From NCBI RefSeq assembly GCF_001522545.3, contig NC_031773.1:37723466-37787465 (forward strand): a DNA stretch of 64,000 bases, written 5' to 3'. The notes beneath the pieces were generated by a model. The model saw only the letters and a program-made list of their open reading frames with translations. It was not told the DNA's origin and made no database searches. Below, one piece after another: positions 1 to 44,949 of the stretch (positions within the stretch are counted from its first letter, which is position 1; each line of letters begins with the position of its first letter). The position numbers and the translations under genes were made by a program. The DNA comes from Parus major. Its lineage: Eukaryota > Chordata > Aves > Passeriformes > Paridae.

Positions 1-314
1 ACTTTTTTGGCAGAGCATAGATATGGGAGAAAAATTTTTAACAAAATTTTTCAGCAAAAGAAGATGCTAATTGAGTTATTAAATGAAATAAATCCAAATT
101 CAAGATAAGTAATTCACAGTGGGGTTTTTTTATACGTTTAAGATTTTGACACTGAGTTCTTGATATCTGTCATAATGTCACTTTTGTAGGTTATTAATGA
201 TTTTAAATATATTATACTAAACTTAAATATATTATTTTAGTTTGTAAATGAAACCATATTTAAGAAAAGGCACTTAAACTTTATTTCATTAGTTTTCCTG
301 GTTTTCTTTCACAG

Positions 315-31041
<30,727 letters not shown>

Positions 31042-31136
31042 ATACTAGGAGGAAATATTACAGCAAAGCAGATTTTGAAACTCAAAGTCATATTTTTCTA
31101 AGCACAGGGGCCAAAGTGAATTCCCCTATTTTGTTG

Positions 31137-31142
31137 ATTAAA
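31137..31142 (+). terminator. Candidate PTPRQ poly(A) signal (ATTAAA)
   Basis: ATTAAA, the common variant poly(A) signal, lies 96 nt after the PTPRQ stop and is followed by a T-rich then GT-containing stretch. Several later AATAAA hexamers (for example near 33.8 and 34.4 kb) could serve instead, so the 3' end is not settled. Confidence 0.3.
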
Positions 31143-33920
31143 AGAAACACAGATGATTGAGAATCTTTTTTTCTATCAATGTGCCTTCATAAATAAGTGG
31201 AAGTATCTTATTCAGAACACCGAGCAATAATGATTTGGAGTACTTTTGCACAGACTGCACTTCTGGTGTTATATAAATAGTGCATTCAGAATGTATTTAA
31301 AGTGTATTTGAACACATTCATTTTTTCCAAACTATCTTTGTAAAAGAAAAATGAGCCAAATAGGATGTAAAAAATTCACATTTCCATTGAACTTATTTTG
31401 GTGTGAAATTGCTGTGTTCTGTGTGTTTTGGTTTTAAGTAAAAGCTAAGGTTTCTTTACTCATTCTTGATAGATTGGCTTCAATGTTGTCAATTCTTGCA
31501 GATTAATTCCAAGATCATCATAATGATCTTTACCTAAGTGTATGTTCTTGTGTTTTGAATATTTTTTTAACAAGTGGTAGTACATCAGCTTATGATCCTG
31601 AACAGCTGAAGAGTCACCTTCTGACATGGGGAGGATTATTCAGCTTTTACACAGCACACAGTAGCTCTTCAGGGACACTTGGGGCTATTTAAACTATTTT
31701 ATAATCAGCAGGTTGGGTTTTTTTTTTTAAATACATAATGATGATTGCACATGTTCAGAGCAGAAAAAAATAAGTGTTTGACATTCCTGTTACTTTTTCA
31801 AGCAGATAAAACAAAGTAAAGCTACAAATCTATTACCTGTTACAATGAATGCTAGATTGACTTATGTAGTAGAATGTTTAGAATTCATTCACCTTTCTTG
31901 TATATAACACTATTCAACTTTTTTAAAGGTTGCTCAAAATTTAATATCAATCTATTTTATAACACAGTTGTCAAGTAAAAAAGTTTTTGCACCTTCCTCA
32001 GGTTTGGCAGATCACTTCAGACACTGAAAATTATGGGAGCTAAAATCTAGAGATAATGATCTAGAGATTTATAAAAAGAAAATATCTTCCACTCCTCATG
32101 ATGATGATGGTGATGTTTATTGGAAATAGATCTAAAACAGGAATAAGAGAAGCAGGAAGCTTCTGAGCAGAAAAGCAAAAATTAGTAGAGTAGGAAGACT
32201 AGAGATATAATGAAACTGTGTGCCCTGGTTTTACATAGAAGTGACAGTATTCAATTTATATTATTGGGTGGAAGGGTTGATTGCTAAATTTTTTTCAGGT
32301 AAAAAAATATAAGAGACTTTGGAACTGCCACCTTATATTGTGTTTAGACAGAAGAAATCAAAGCTGTCAGTTTAAGGCATCAAGCTGATGGAATTCAGAC
32401 AAAACTCTTTAGAACCTTGAAATATGTATGTTCTTGTGTGTGCACACTCTGAACAGAACGTCCAATGAACAAAAATTTCCATTTCTTCACTGTAGCTTTC
32501 AGACAGAAAATGCTATGCAGAGGGTAATGTGGTACTTTTCCAGAACTAAATGACAGTGTTTTTAGATACTGGCAAGGATGGTACAGTGAAGACCATTTGT
32601 CATTTCATAGAAAGTGCCATATATCTAAAATGAAAGTCAAAAGACAGCATTTAAGGAGGTAGAAGTGGTCTGCAGAGATATTTGGGCAATCTGTCTTCTA
32701 GGAAGATCAACGGTATTGTAAACATCACCTGTCAGGCTAAAAAGAAAACAATGCCTTTTAAAGCTTGATAGGGGGAGAGAGAGGTGATGTCCACAGCTGT
32801 TCAAGTCTCTGGCAAAGCATTCGGTACAGCTCTAGTTTCATTTGGTTCCTATGAAACATGTGTTCTTCATTTATTATACATGTACTTTAAAGTATTCTGA
32901 CAAATTGCTTATAGGGACTTACAGATGTTTTTTGTGATTTGTGGTTGCACTTGGTAGCAGTACAGGGAGCACTGTGATAAATTGACATTATAGAGTCATA
33001 ATCTTGTATAGTCTTATATCCACAATGGTGGAGTATCTGGAGGAAAAAGATAAGCCTTATGCAACTTAGAGATGAACTCCAGAAGTTCTAAACATGCTTG
33101 AATGTTCTCTGGCTTTTATAAAATACTTAATGGTGAAGATTCCATGCACTCCTTTAGAGGACCTGCCTATGGTTCCACTGCATTCAGTAACCTGCTTGCC
33201 TGACAATTTAGTAAGAGACTAGAAAACGTGACTCCCTTTTCTCTATGAGAGGTAATTCAAGTACAATCACTGTACAATTTGACATAAGCAATCTGATATA
33301 TGCCACCTTGACACATTTTGTATTATCTATAGGGTAAAAGGCTATATTCAGCATAAACTGGCCACAACTCATAAGGTACCTGGTCAAGGAAAGAAGTATC
33401 TCCAAGCAATTCTCCATAAGTACAGGTTTTTAGTACAAACACAGCAGTAGTTTGAACCCTCCTGTGTGTGTGTGCGCCAATACTTTACAGGGATAGGAGA
33501 GCATCCATGTATCAAGAAACTCCTCCAGACCTCAGTTCAGTTACAGAGGAAGAACTTCCACACAGTGTTTTGTCTTCCATCCCTCCTTCCTTTATGAAAT
33601 GACACCTACGGCAGTGCTACTGACAGCACTGCAGAGCTGAAGTCAAGCAGAATTTGTCAAGTTGTTATTTTAAGAATATATTTAGATATATGAAGAGGCT
33701 CATCCATTCATTTTTAATGTCACCACTCAATTTTCTACAAATTCTTGGAACTACTAATATAGCAGGAGTGTACTCTGCTAAAATTAGAAATGGAATTAAT
33801 AAAAATTGGAGAAAAAAACAGAAATTCTAGAGGATTATTGAAATTAAGTCACACTGCATTAAATTATCTGGGAAATTTCTAGAGACTGATATATCTCCAT
33901 GCAGAAAAAAAGCAGTATTT

Positions 33921-33972
33921 GTATTTATATATATATATATATAAATATATATATTTTTATATATATTTATAG
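33921..33972. repeat. TA-rich microsatellite
   Basis: Interrupted (TA)n with T-runs. Low complexity, no other signal. Confidence 0.85.
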
Positions 33973-36950
33973 CTAGTTCTGCTGAACATCCTTACAAGAG
34001 ACTACTGTCAGTGTCCTTAAAATACTGACTTGTTTTGTTAGCAAAGGTAACAAAAAGACAGGAGAACATTAAATTTGTGTTGAATTTAAAGCACTTCTTA
34101 CACTGTTGAAAGAGTTGATAAAAATAATTGCAAGTTCAATTGTGATTTTACTGCATATGTGGAACTATTCAGTAATTTAATTTCTTAATATTTGGTGAAA
34201 TATTAATAATGTGAATTAATCTAATACCATCTATATATTGCTGCAGTACAGAGTATGATCATAAGCATTTACTAAGAAGTAGCAGCAAAGAACAATGAGT
34301 CAATCATATTTCATGCTAAGGTAGCACAACAGGGAGCTTTCTCAGTTGCATACAGAAATTGAAAAGCAGCCTAGATGTAGGTATGAATTTGGTGAGATTC
34401 AGGTTACAAAGCTCTGTGAAGTCTGTGAACAGAGGATATTTTTTCTGAAAATGTTTTGACAGCAGGTTAAAATAAAATTTGAGAAGTATACCTGTATCAG
34501 AGGGTTACATATGTGTTAAGCATAACACAAGATCATTGTCTGTCCATGGAAATATATAGTAAAAATAGATCCAAAATATTTTTGCTTTTAAGACATATAA
34601 AAATATTTAATTAGCCCCTGGTTTAGAGGACATACACGATAATAATAAATTCAGAGTTGTTTTATAACTAAATTATATGTCCATTCAGTGCTGCAAAATC
34701 TGCAATGCATTGCATACAGTAGACTGTTGCTGGAAACCATTGAAACATCACTGAACATGTCTTTGTTGGTTTTGATTTTGAGATGAGTCAGAGAATATGT
34801 GCTGAAGGGTGATGCTCTGTTTCAACTGTTTCTCTGTGACTGTTGTGTCACCACTCCATAAATGGTGTAGAAAAAAACAGGTCTTCCCAACACTGTTCTC
34901 CATGTTTTCTTCTCTTTTCTAATGCTGTGAGTTTTATCCTTATGTGACTGTATTAGAATTGCAAACAGTAATACGGGTCATCTGAATTCCAGTGCTGCAG
35001 ACATGATCTGCAGGCAGTGGTCTTACAGTTGTGTAGCGGTCTCACTGCAAACCTTCTCTCTGTCTCTTTCCTGTGAGTTGATTTCCAGATGACATCATGG
35101 ACTATCAGCCCCATTTTTGCTCTGACTCCTGTTCAATACATTTCTGCCCTGTTCTCTCTGTGACTACGATTAACAGGCAAGTGCAAAGCTAATTCTGTGG
35201 TTCCAGAGCTGAGCTGTGTTACCAGTGGCACGTCTGTGCAGCATCAGCTCTGAATACAATTGTAAGGGTAAGCTGACTTCTCATCCAGAAGTTCCCCTTA
35301 CTGCTATAGTAAGTTCTGGTAAAATTTTAATACTGGTCATTGTTCAGTGTGAGCTGAAGAAAGCAGGATGGATTCAGTGTTTGATACTTTGCGTGGAGAT
35401 TCTATTTTCCCAATAACTTTTCCCAAACAATGTTGAACTAATTACTTATTTTAATTTTTTCTTCTCACAGCTCCCTTATTGTGTAGGCCCTTTCTCAGAT
35501 TCTATGTAAACAAAACTGAAAATCAGTGGCTGTTCACCACTGGGTAACAGTGTATGACAATTTCATAGACCCCACATCGTCAGGCAGCTTGCTCAAGTCT
35601 GTATTTCAGTTGAAAGACGACATTTAGAAGGTTTCAGATATATTTGGATCATCTTACTCTGCTTGTTGATTGGTGTTACCAGGGTGATCTTTTTGTAGGA
35701 TGACAGCTGCACCCAGCTATCCTCTGTAATCATGAATAAACCGTTCCAGTACTCTTTACAGTCAATACTGCGAGAGCTGGGGGAAGTTTTACAAGGATGT
35801 TCCCAAAATATTTTGGAGGAGATGGAGTTCTGAATGATATAAAAAGAATACTTGGGTACTGGAAACCTAATATGCAGCTAAAGCTGTACCATTCACAGTT
35901 GCATTCCTTGAGGCCTGCTGAGCAGGGGGTGTGTCCTGGAACACAGAGAGCATATTTGGGACAATATAACAACCTTTGAGCTGAGTAATGCACGGTGCAG
36001 GGAGCTCTTGCCATCCATGCAGGAGTGAACTTAAATAAGCTTTACCATAAAATGCCCCTGGTTTACTTGGAAAACACAATTGCTGGTAAAACCTATTATG
36101 ACAGCTGGTAACATTCTTTGCGATTCAACTTAGTGCCAGGAACAAAAGGACTCTATTTAGTCAATCTTTCATTGAATATAGGAAAATACTTTGACACCAC
36201 AAGTGTAGAACATAGCATATAGACAAGGAAGATTTTCTTCCATTCAAGGAGGCACAAGCATAAAACTAATTGAACCTATATGTCCCTCTCTTCCATCAGT
36301 CTGCTATCTGCATGTGCTCACCAGTTGGGAATAATATTCATTCATTCTTTCAGAAAATAACATTAATTCACTTTTAATTTTATTCCTGTATTGGTAATCC
36401 CTTTCTAAGAATCCAGCACAGTTACAGAACTGTGCCTTTTCATGTATCAGCCTTCTGTTTGGATTCACAATAGCTCCATCTAACTATTTTTCTTACAGAA
36501 TTCTACTAATTATCCATCAGTATTGCAGAGACAATACACAGAGTGTGAATCTGGGCTTGCATATTGTGCACAGAATTATTTACAGAGCTGCATTAACACA
36601 GTACTGCACTCCAGGCCTGGGCAAGGAGCTGAACTGAGGAGAGGCTGCCTAGCATGTAATACTACTCCCTTTGAGAACAAGTTATCTGACAATGCACTGT
36701 CACATTCAGGGAGTCCAGAAAATGTTCTCAAAGCTGTCTGACATTTATATGTAGGAGTTTAATATGAACCTTGCTCTGCTAAGGATAAATAAGAAAATTC
36801 AGGTCATTGTCATCATTGGCTGCTTAGGACACCAAGAAGCAGACCTCTTGTTTAACTGGTATTAAGAGTACTTTTAACTTATAAAGACTTACTGTCTTCT
36901 TCATGGCTTGAACTTAAAGTGCACTTACATTTTGACACATTTCTGTCCTT

Positions 36951-37003
36951 TATATATATATATATATTTTTTTTTAATTTTTTTTTTAATTATTTTTTTT
37001 TTC
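36951..37003. repeat. (TA)n followed by poly-T
   Basis: About eight TA units run directly into interrupted T tracts. Confidence 0.85.
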
Positions 37004-39339
37004 TTCGAAGTGGGGATTTGGAGATAGGACTTTTAAATAGTTACAAGTTGTCTTAGTAAATAGTGGGCTGTCCTGATAAAACAGCCACTAGGAGGATTCT
37101 TTGGTAAAAAATTTCTATAATAATGGCCAGAGTACTGTAATTCTTAAAAAAATACTCCTACAGCCTGTGATGTGACCATTATTGTAAGAAAACATATCTA
37201 CTAAATATCCTATGCAGCCAGAGTGTGACTGAATGCTCACGAAGGCAGATTCATTAATCACTTCTTGATTTTCCCATTCTTTTTGCCCTTCCAGTTCCTA
37301 TTATCTTATCCTGGCACTCCTAAGCAGGTTTTGGGGACGTACCAGGTTGCTGGTTAATGATGATTAATGCATCAGCTATATTAATTCTGTAAAAATTTAA
37401 TGAGACAAACATTCCCCTCCTTCATACTGGGGTGCTCTCTCTGAAACCAGAAGGATCCCTGGCATCACTACCAGTGCCAGCTGTCAGTCAGAGGAAGGTG
37501 GTCCTCTGCTAATGTGGGAGAAAATCTATTCTTAGTTTTCATGGACTTTGCATGTCTGAAACTGATCACTTAATTTCTGTATAAAAATACCTGTCAAACC
37601 TTTTTTCCTAACACTTATGTGTCCTATGTATTTGTATGTGAAAGCTCTGGGGGAAACTGGTTTCTCCCAAAATGTCTTTGTGCATCTTCTGTCACAACTA
37701 AAAATAGCACCAGAGTAATAAATTCCTTCTGCATCCCAAGCCAAACAAATGGCCAGAAGGTTGTCAAGAGTCACCATGGATGGCATCACTGCAACATGGT
37801 GCTCTTGCTTCACTTAGCTTTCATCATCCCTTCAGTTCTCTTGTCTTCACAAGGAAGAACCTGTGGTAGGAAGTGGCTCCCAAGATGAATGGCATTAGCT
37901 AAGAGAGATTTTACATAGAACTAACTTAATCTTTCTGGAAAGATTCCAAATCAGCACTTCAGGAGTACAGCAGGTAGTTGTAAACCAAGGCATTTTCTTT
38001 CTTTTTTAGTGTTTGGGAAAAATCTCCCAGCTCTGTGTCTGGAATTCTAGAAAAATTACAAAAATTACAAGAATTAACTGAAGATCACTTTTTTTTTTTG
38101 AAGATCACTTTTTCTAGCTTGTGATCATTGCTACAATATATCACATTCACACATCCTTTATTATGTATGCATGCACAAGAAGCTACTCAAGCTCTTGAAA
38201 CTAAAAGTACATCTAAGTCATGTCAGGTGTGACTAGCTTGTTTTGTGACTATTAAGTCTTGAATCTACAGAAGTAATTTATTCTGATTTTAAAAATAAAT
38301 TTTGGGCTGTTATAATATCTGTTTCTCCAAAACCAGGAAGAATGTTCAGTAGTGTCTTTAAGAACGCTTTGTGAAACAAAATTTCTCCAACAGCTGAAAG
38401 AAGGAGAAAGCTTCCATTGAGATAAAACTAACAAAAAGTGTCAAAATAGACAGCTGTGTCAATTCCAGAAGGATTTAAAACTTAGACATGAGCTTGAAAA
38501 AAACATGTTAATTGAGCCAATATCCTTATGAAAAGAACCTTGTACTTAGCAAAAGTACATTGAATTATGTGCTTGAAATACGTGTATTAAAATGCTTAGG
38601 AGAAAAGAATACTGCATTAATTAAATACAGAAATACAATATCCCATTTATATCCTTCATCATATGATGTGTTTTGCTTTTTCCTGAGAGAGAAATTCCAA
38701 ATGAAAGTCAGAGTTCAGTATTTTGATGAACTTGGCTAAAAAGTTCTTCTTTCAAATATATAAATCTGTGAGCAAGACTGTATGGTGTCATTTCTAAGAG
38801 AATAAAAATCAAATTAAATGAGGTTTTCTATCACAAATTCTGTTTTAAAACAAGTCTTTGTAATCTATATAGGATATTTTCAATCACATTAAGGAACTCA
38901 ATACATTATATACAATGTAGAAGATCTCTGTACAGTTCTTTCTGGAGAAGGACTGCAAGAATAATTTTAGGCTCTGTATTTCAGCAGAGGCTAGCCTTGT
39001 ACTGCACACAGTTCACTCACAATTCAAATAAAGTTGATGCCAAAGATGTAGCACATGACTGGCAGTGAGGGTCTGCTGGCATTGCTGGGTAATCCAAACC
39101 CTGCCTTTGGGAGGAAGTGAGTCAGGGGAAGCTCTTGAGGCCAACAGCATCAGAATAGCCCAGGCACTCAGCCCAGTCATGTTCCACAATGAAGCAGTGA
39201 GCTCACAGGACAACCAAAGCAATCTCCTGCATTCCAACCTTTCCAAATGAGAGCTCTTCTCCTGCTACTCTGTGTACCAGAAACACTGGTGGCTCTTGGG
39301 CACAGGAAGTTTTCAGTATAGAAACCTATACTGAAATAC

Positions 39340-39417
39340 ATACTATACTATATTATATATATACTTAAGTATATATATATATATATACACACAATATATA
39401 TACTTCAGTATATATAC
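39340..39417. repeat. AT-rich repeat with a 26-bp palindrome
   Basis: TA-rich stretch with a central CTTAAG. Positions 39,354-39,379 are a perfect palindrome around the TT/AA centre at 39,366/39,367. Confidence 0.8.
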
Positions 39418-41954
39418 CTTTCAGACCAGGTAGATTACAATCTGCTTCATACTCCATGAACTTTTAATTAATTTATTTATTTTTGTCTGAAGGTCAAAAA
39501 GAAAGGTATTAAGAAAGGACCAATGACATAAAATAGGAGTTGGGTTGTGTTAGAGAATTTCAAGGACATTTAAATGTTCCAGTGCTTAACTTTTGGGCAG
39601 AATCCTTAGCTGACAGGTAAGTGCTCAAACTAAAAGCACACAGAAAACTAACAACTTAAGAAAGGCATTCTCAGAAACTATGAATGAGATTGAGGGAAAA
39701 AAATGAGGACTGATGATATAGATAAAAATTGTTGTCTAATTCAACAGGAGTTGCTAATTCTGATTTCCCCTTCTAAAAAATCCAGAAGTAAACTGCTAGG
39801 CTTTTACTTTAAGCACTTACATAATACACTGATTTACTTTCATTCTCTTCTTGATTGAGAACAGGGAACAGTTTATCCTTGTTTATCACATCTCAGGGAA
39901 TCATCACACCAGGGCATTACACATGCATTATCTGTCTTGTGCCAGGAGTGCCATTTTCAGGAATATTCAGATATTCCTTCAGAAAGGGAAGTACCCTGGC
40001 GGGAGGGGGTCAGGCTCTTACATGAAATGTGGAAGACAGCTGTTCAAAACCTGAAGTACAGTAATAAAATAAATAAATTACAAAAGCCTGGCTGGATCTT
40101 CTCCCTCCCTGCAAGAGCATTGATGCCTTGACTGCTTTTCTTCTTCTACTTTTAATGCTTCTCAGTTATCTGTCAAAAAAAAGTAGAATTCTTCATAATA
40201 AGGAATAGTCATATCTCATGGCAAAACAGGGCAAAAAAAAGGAATTTCATTGTCCCATAGTCTCCATATTTTCCTTGGGGGCAACATCACTTCTAGCAGA
40301 AGCTGATTTGCTGCTTCTCTGCAGTCAAGCTATCTGAGTTTTTCTTTCTATCAGGACACTGGCATAAATCTGCTTTGTTATACCTACTTGCATCTATTTG
40401 TTTCCATCCACATAAACACCAGCATCAGTTTACTCTGTTCCTCTTTGCAGCAATGTTTACTCTTTGCTTGATCACTGCCAGCACTTTCCCTTTACTTTTC
40501 TGTTCTCTTTACCACCATATTCATTCAACATTTACACAGTTTCCAAGTGTCTCATCATTCTTGTTAGCATTTTGTCTTCCCATTCTGTGCTTTCTATAGT
40601 TGTACCAGCTGCATCAGTTTTGAGATGCAGTGCAGTCCCTGAAAATGGACATGGAATTGTGGCTAAGCATTCCCAGCCTGGAACAGGAAGGAAGGTCTAC
40701 CTCATGTGCCTCTGACCTGTTTGTATGTCCTAGTGGGATGTGTGGGGTTCTTTTCTGAGCATATGTTTATCTTATAACTCACTGTAACTATCAGTTTCCT
40801 TCTTCTGTAAAGTTACCACCTAGTACTCAGTTTGTATTTCTGCAGTGATTTGCCTCCCTGAAGTGCTCATTTGTGCCCTTGTCCTCATCAAATTGAGGTC
40901 ATGAACAGTTTGAAATCTGCACAAGTCCTCCAAAAGGTGATAATTCAAGATGTCTCTGTGATATCTGCAAACTTGATGAGCATATTTTCAATTCAAGCAG
41001 ATGAGTTTTTAATTAAAACCAAAGTTCCTAGAGCAGAACTCTGGGAAGTCCCTCATTTAAAAGTTTTGCTTTGATGAGTTTGCAAAGTGTTGAATATGCA
41101 TATGACTTTAATTTTATAGTCTTCATTTTCATAGTGTTCATATAAGGATGGCATGTGAAAATGTAGAAAAAAACTTCAGTTAAATCAAGTAAGTGTTTTC
41201 TGCTTATTCTCCTTTTATTCTGCTATATTTCTGCTTATTCCATAACACCTATCATGGCAGGGCAACATAAAAATTGATTTGGCACAGCTTAGTCTTGAGG
41301 ATTTTTTAATGCAAACGAAACGACTCCGTGTTGGCATTATTCACCCCTTTGTATTCTTACAGGTGTACACAAATACTGTATAATTTTCCAGTATTTTCAA
41401 AGAAACTTAGGCTGAACTCCTCATCTAAAAGTTCCATTCTTTCTGTTTCTGCTTTACACTTGCCCATCTGTAGTCCTCTGCAAGCTCAGTCATCCACCAG
41501 TTGTTCTCAAACACATCAGAAAATGGCAAAGATAATTTCAGGCAATTCTCTAATTACACTGAGGCCAAACCAGTTTTAACATGTAAATGAATCTAATAAT
41601 TTTACCTCTTGTTTTTTTTGTCCTGTCCTGACTCGTTCTACTTTTATTATTAGTGCTAATAATTTTGTTAACCAGCTAATGACACTTTATTTTTTACTTG
41701 CATTTTGAATTGACAGAGACGTTAAGCACAGCATCATCTGTTAATGGCTTTCTCTCTATTTAGGTCTGCTTTATTGTCTTGATACTGAAAACCTTAATAA
41801 AAGTTTCTTCTTAATTTTTATGAGTTTTGATATCGATTTCTTGATTCGTCCCTTGCCTTTGTGATTCTGTCCTAAAATGTCTATGCTATCCTTTATTTCC
41901 CAACCTTTTTTTCCTCTGTTGTTTACAACTGCTCTTCCTCAGCTTTAGAATGGA

Positions 41955-42060
41955 GTACTAGAGAAATTTAGGCTGGAAAGGACCTGTGGAGGTCATCTAA
42001 CCCAGGTCCAGATTCAAAGTTTAATCGGGTTACTCAGGGCCTTGGTATGTCAAGATGGCC
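41955..42060 (-). mobile_element. Old CR1 3'-end fragment, reverse orientation
   Basis: AATTTAGGCTGGAAAGGACC, GGAGGTCATCTAACCC and CTCAGGGCCTTG follow the reverse complement of CR1 3' ends. Similarity may continue weakly to about 42,120. Confidence 0.6.
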
Positions 42061-44291
42061 ATTTATCTTGTGGCTTCACTAAGAGGCAGTTACAGTCTCA
42101 TCAAGAATGACAAGTAAGTCCTGAACTGCCACATAAAATGCCCTTGGCTAACTTGTGTTTGAGGTTCAATCTAGAAAGTATGTTCTGACTCCATCTGCTC
42201 TAGGTCCTGTCAATATGTCAGCACATGGAAAATAATACCCCTAGCTGCTCTGACAAGCCAACAGTGAGTGATTTCTGCATACATCCAGAAGATCATGTTT
42301 AGATACCTCTGGAAATTTACTGATAAAAAATGCAGCACATATACCTTTCCCGATACCTCTAAGGTCTTGAAGCAGCAAGGCCTGAAAGTACACATGAATT
42401 TAGGCACTCAAATTGGGGCACAGGCACATAAATCCCATGTGGAATCAGGCCCTTGATGGCATTAGTGCTAATTGGCATGTGCTAACCTATGCACTCCCTG
42501 ATGTCTCTTGGCAGCCCTGAGACCCTTCTCATGGTTAGTCCAAGAAGGATTATCTATCTAGATTTCCCTTCGCTGACTTGTCCTTTGGGACTTGATCCTG
42601 CAAGCCCTATCAGATGTAAATAATTGCAAAAAATACTTTGGGAGGCGAGACACTTTTGGGATGTTCAGAGGGGGATTAGATAAATTGATGGGCAACATGT
42701 CTGTAAACAGATCCTAACAGAAGTAGGCAGGGATGTGGACTGTTACGCAGAAAGTTGGAAGAGTCACACTTCTCCATTAATTACTTCTGTAAGCTCACTG
42801 TGCTCAGGAGCAAGTATGTGGATGATGGACATAGACTATGTGTGACTGGTGTGATGTCTGTGTCATATTTGCTAAAGGAAGCCGTTTGGTTCAGGCCAAT
42901 AGTTGCTATCACGTATTAATTCTTATGGCAAAAAGGATTTTAGGGATGGCTGAGATTAATCCCATCGGTTCTTCCTAGCACTGCATTTCCTCAGGTACAA
43001 GATAGTTAAGATCATGAAGATCTGACCTAGGATTGCCACTGTGCTGAGCCAACAGTATTAAACTGGTCAAGAATTGATACGCAGGACAATGAGAAGTTGA
43101 CTAGTCTTACCATGCAATCTCTTTCAGAAATATCTGTTATGCATTTCTTGTCTTCACCATAGTTCACGACTATTTGTTGGGATCAGCACTGTGCACTGAC
43201 AGCTCAAGTGAAAAAGCCATTGGTCTAACTTGTAGTCTCCAAATTAAAATAAATCCTGTTATCAGCTACTATAAAGTTGCAAATAAATCACAAAGAATTC
43301 ACATTTCTGCCCCAGGTATTTTTGATTAAAATAATCTCAAAGTACTTAAACCCAAAAGCTATCACAATCAGAAAGCTAATTCCTTCCAAGAACCTGATAC
43401 AGTTGATAAGACCTTTCTAGATCATGGCTTACTTATAATTTTTGGGGCATTGGAAAAGTCACATCAAGAAATTTGAGTAACTTCATTCTCATTTACAGCT
43501 CTCTGTATACATCAATTTGAGTCACAGGCATGAGTATTGTTCTGTGCATGCACACAGTTCTTGAATGTGCTACAACTAAGGTGACTCATGGACTTTTTTC
43601 AGAAATAAAAATGCAGCTATAATTCTTCTTCATTGGATAGCTCATTTTAGTCAGGAAAAAGAGAATTATTTGATCACATCAGGCAGTTTCTCTACTGATT
43701 GTAAAATTTTTGCCTGACTTTCAGTTCAGGGGCATTGTGAGCACATATTTATCTTCTGTCGGAGAATACCATACATCTCAAGAAAGTGATGGGTTTTTTT
43801 CTAGTCTTGTATTTTCTCCTCTTCAGATACATGACTTCACAAACAGCTTAGAAATTCAAAAAAATGCTAAGCAAGTTCGCTGATAACTAAACCTGAACAT
43901 AAATACAGTACTAAACAGCTGGAATTCTGGAAAATAGTTTATGTGAATAGTTTATGTGTCACAAAATTCCTAGGACCATGGAAATGTAAAATTTGAGATG
44001 CTTGGCTGAGAAAGCTCCACACTGAGAGGTGATAATCCAAGCCTCTGCAGATTCTTTATTGTTTATAAAATGTTGTTTCTGCCTGTATAAGGTGAACCTT
44101 AGCAAAGACACATCCTCTGCCTGGAAAGACAGATAGATATCAGCACCCACAAGGCACTGATGCTGCTTGAGTGTACGCACACAATACTTTTCAGCCAGCA
44201 TAATGAATAATACAGTTTGTAAAAATGGAATTGCATGATCATTTAATAACTCCTTATTCCATTAAATACTGAGGCCTAGCATCAGCTGGAT

Positions 44292-44340
44292 CAAGACTAT
44301 ATGTATATATATATCTATATATATTCATATGTATATAAGT
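44292..44340. repeat. TA/TG-rich microsatellite
   Basis: Degenerate TATATG/TATATC units, low complexity. Confidence 0.75.
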
Positions 44341-44846
44341 ATCTATTAACACTCTTTCTGTAAATTGACATGACCTTTGGATACAAATGGAGAAATCCTA
44401 GTGATCCAGAACCTTCAGAGGGGTCTCTTCTCCAAAAGAATTTTCAATTAAATAACTATTGATTCATTGGCAGTATTCCTTGGTAAGCCTTCATTAATGA
44501 TATTAAAATCTTGGATGCTGATTTCTAATTATCTTGTACTAATAAAAAGCGATTTCCTTGGAGAAAACTGTAGAAAAAGTGTCTCTGTGGCTCCTCATAA
44601 TGTCAGCTTCTTTACCACAATGTCCTTGAGGGTTGTATATTGTACAGGGTGGATTTCACAGCTTAAAAGATGATCAAAGAGAATCTCATCTCATTTATAC
44701 AGTGGGCTTTTTAGAAGTCCAAAGCACTCAGCAGCTCCCATTGAAAAGAGCGTGACTAGGCCACTATGTATGGTGGTGACAATTCTATCAAAATAGAATT
44801 AATTTATTATTGGTCATGTGGAGTTTATTTAGGAACTGCTAGTAAC

Positions 44847-44949
44847 TTAAGTATATTCTATTTCAAGTATTTTAAAACATTAAAATATCGTTATTTAAAT
44901 TAAAATATTTAAGTATTTCTATTAAGTATATTCTATTTCTTAGTTATTA
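44847..44949. repeat. 18-bp direct repeat, 85 bp apart
   Basis: TTAAGTATATTCTATTTC is present at 44,847-44,864 and again at 44,932-44,949, enclosing very AT-rich sequence. Confidence 0.75.

Noticed and set aside
38080..38120. Terminal repeats of a small transposon (GAAGATCACTTTTT repeated)
   Set aside because: A direct duplication around a T run only 20 bp apart; simple slippage explains it.
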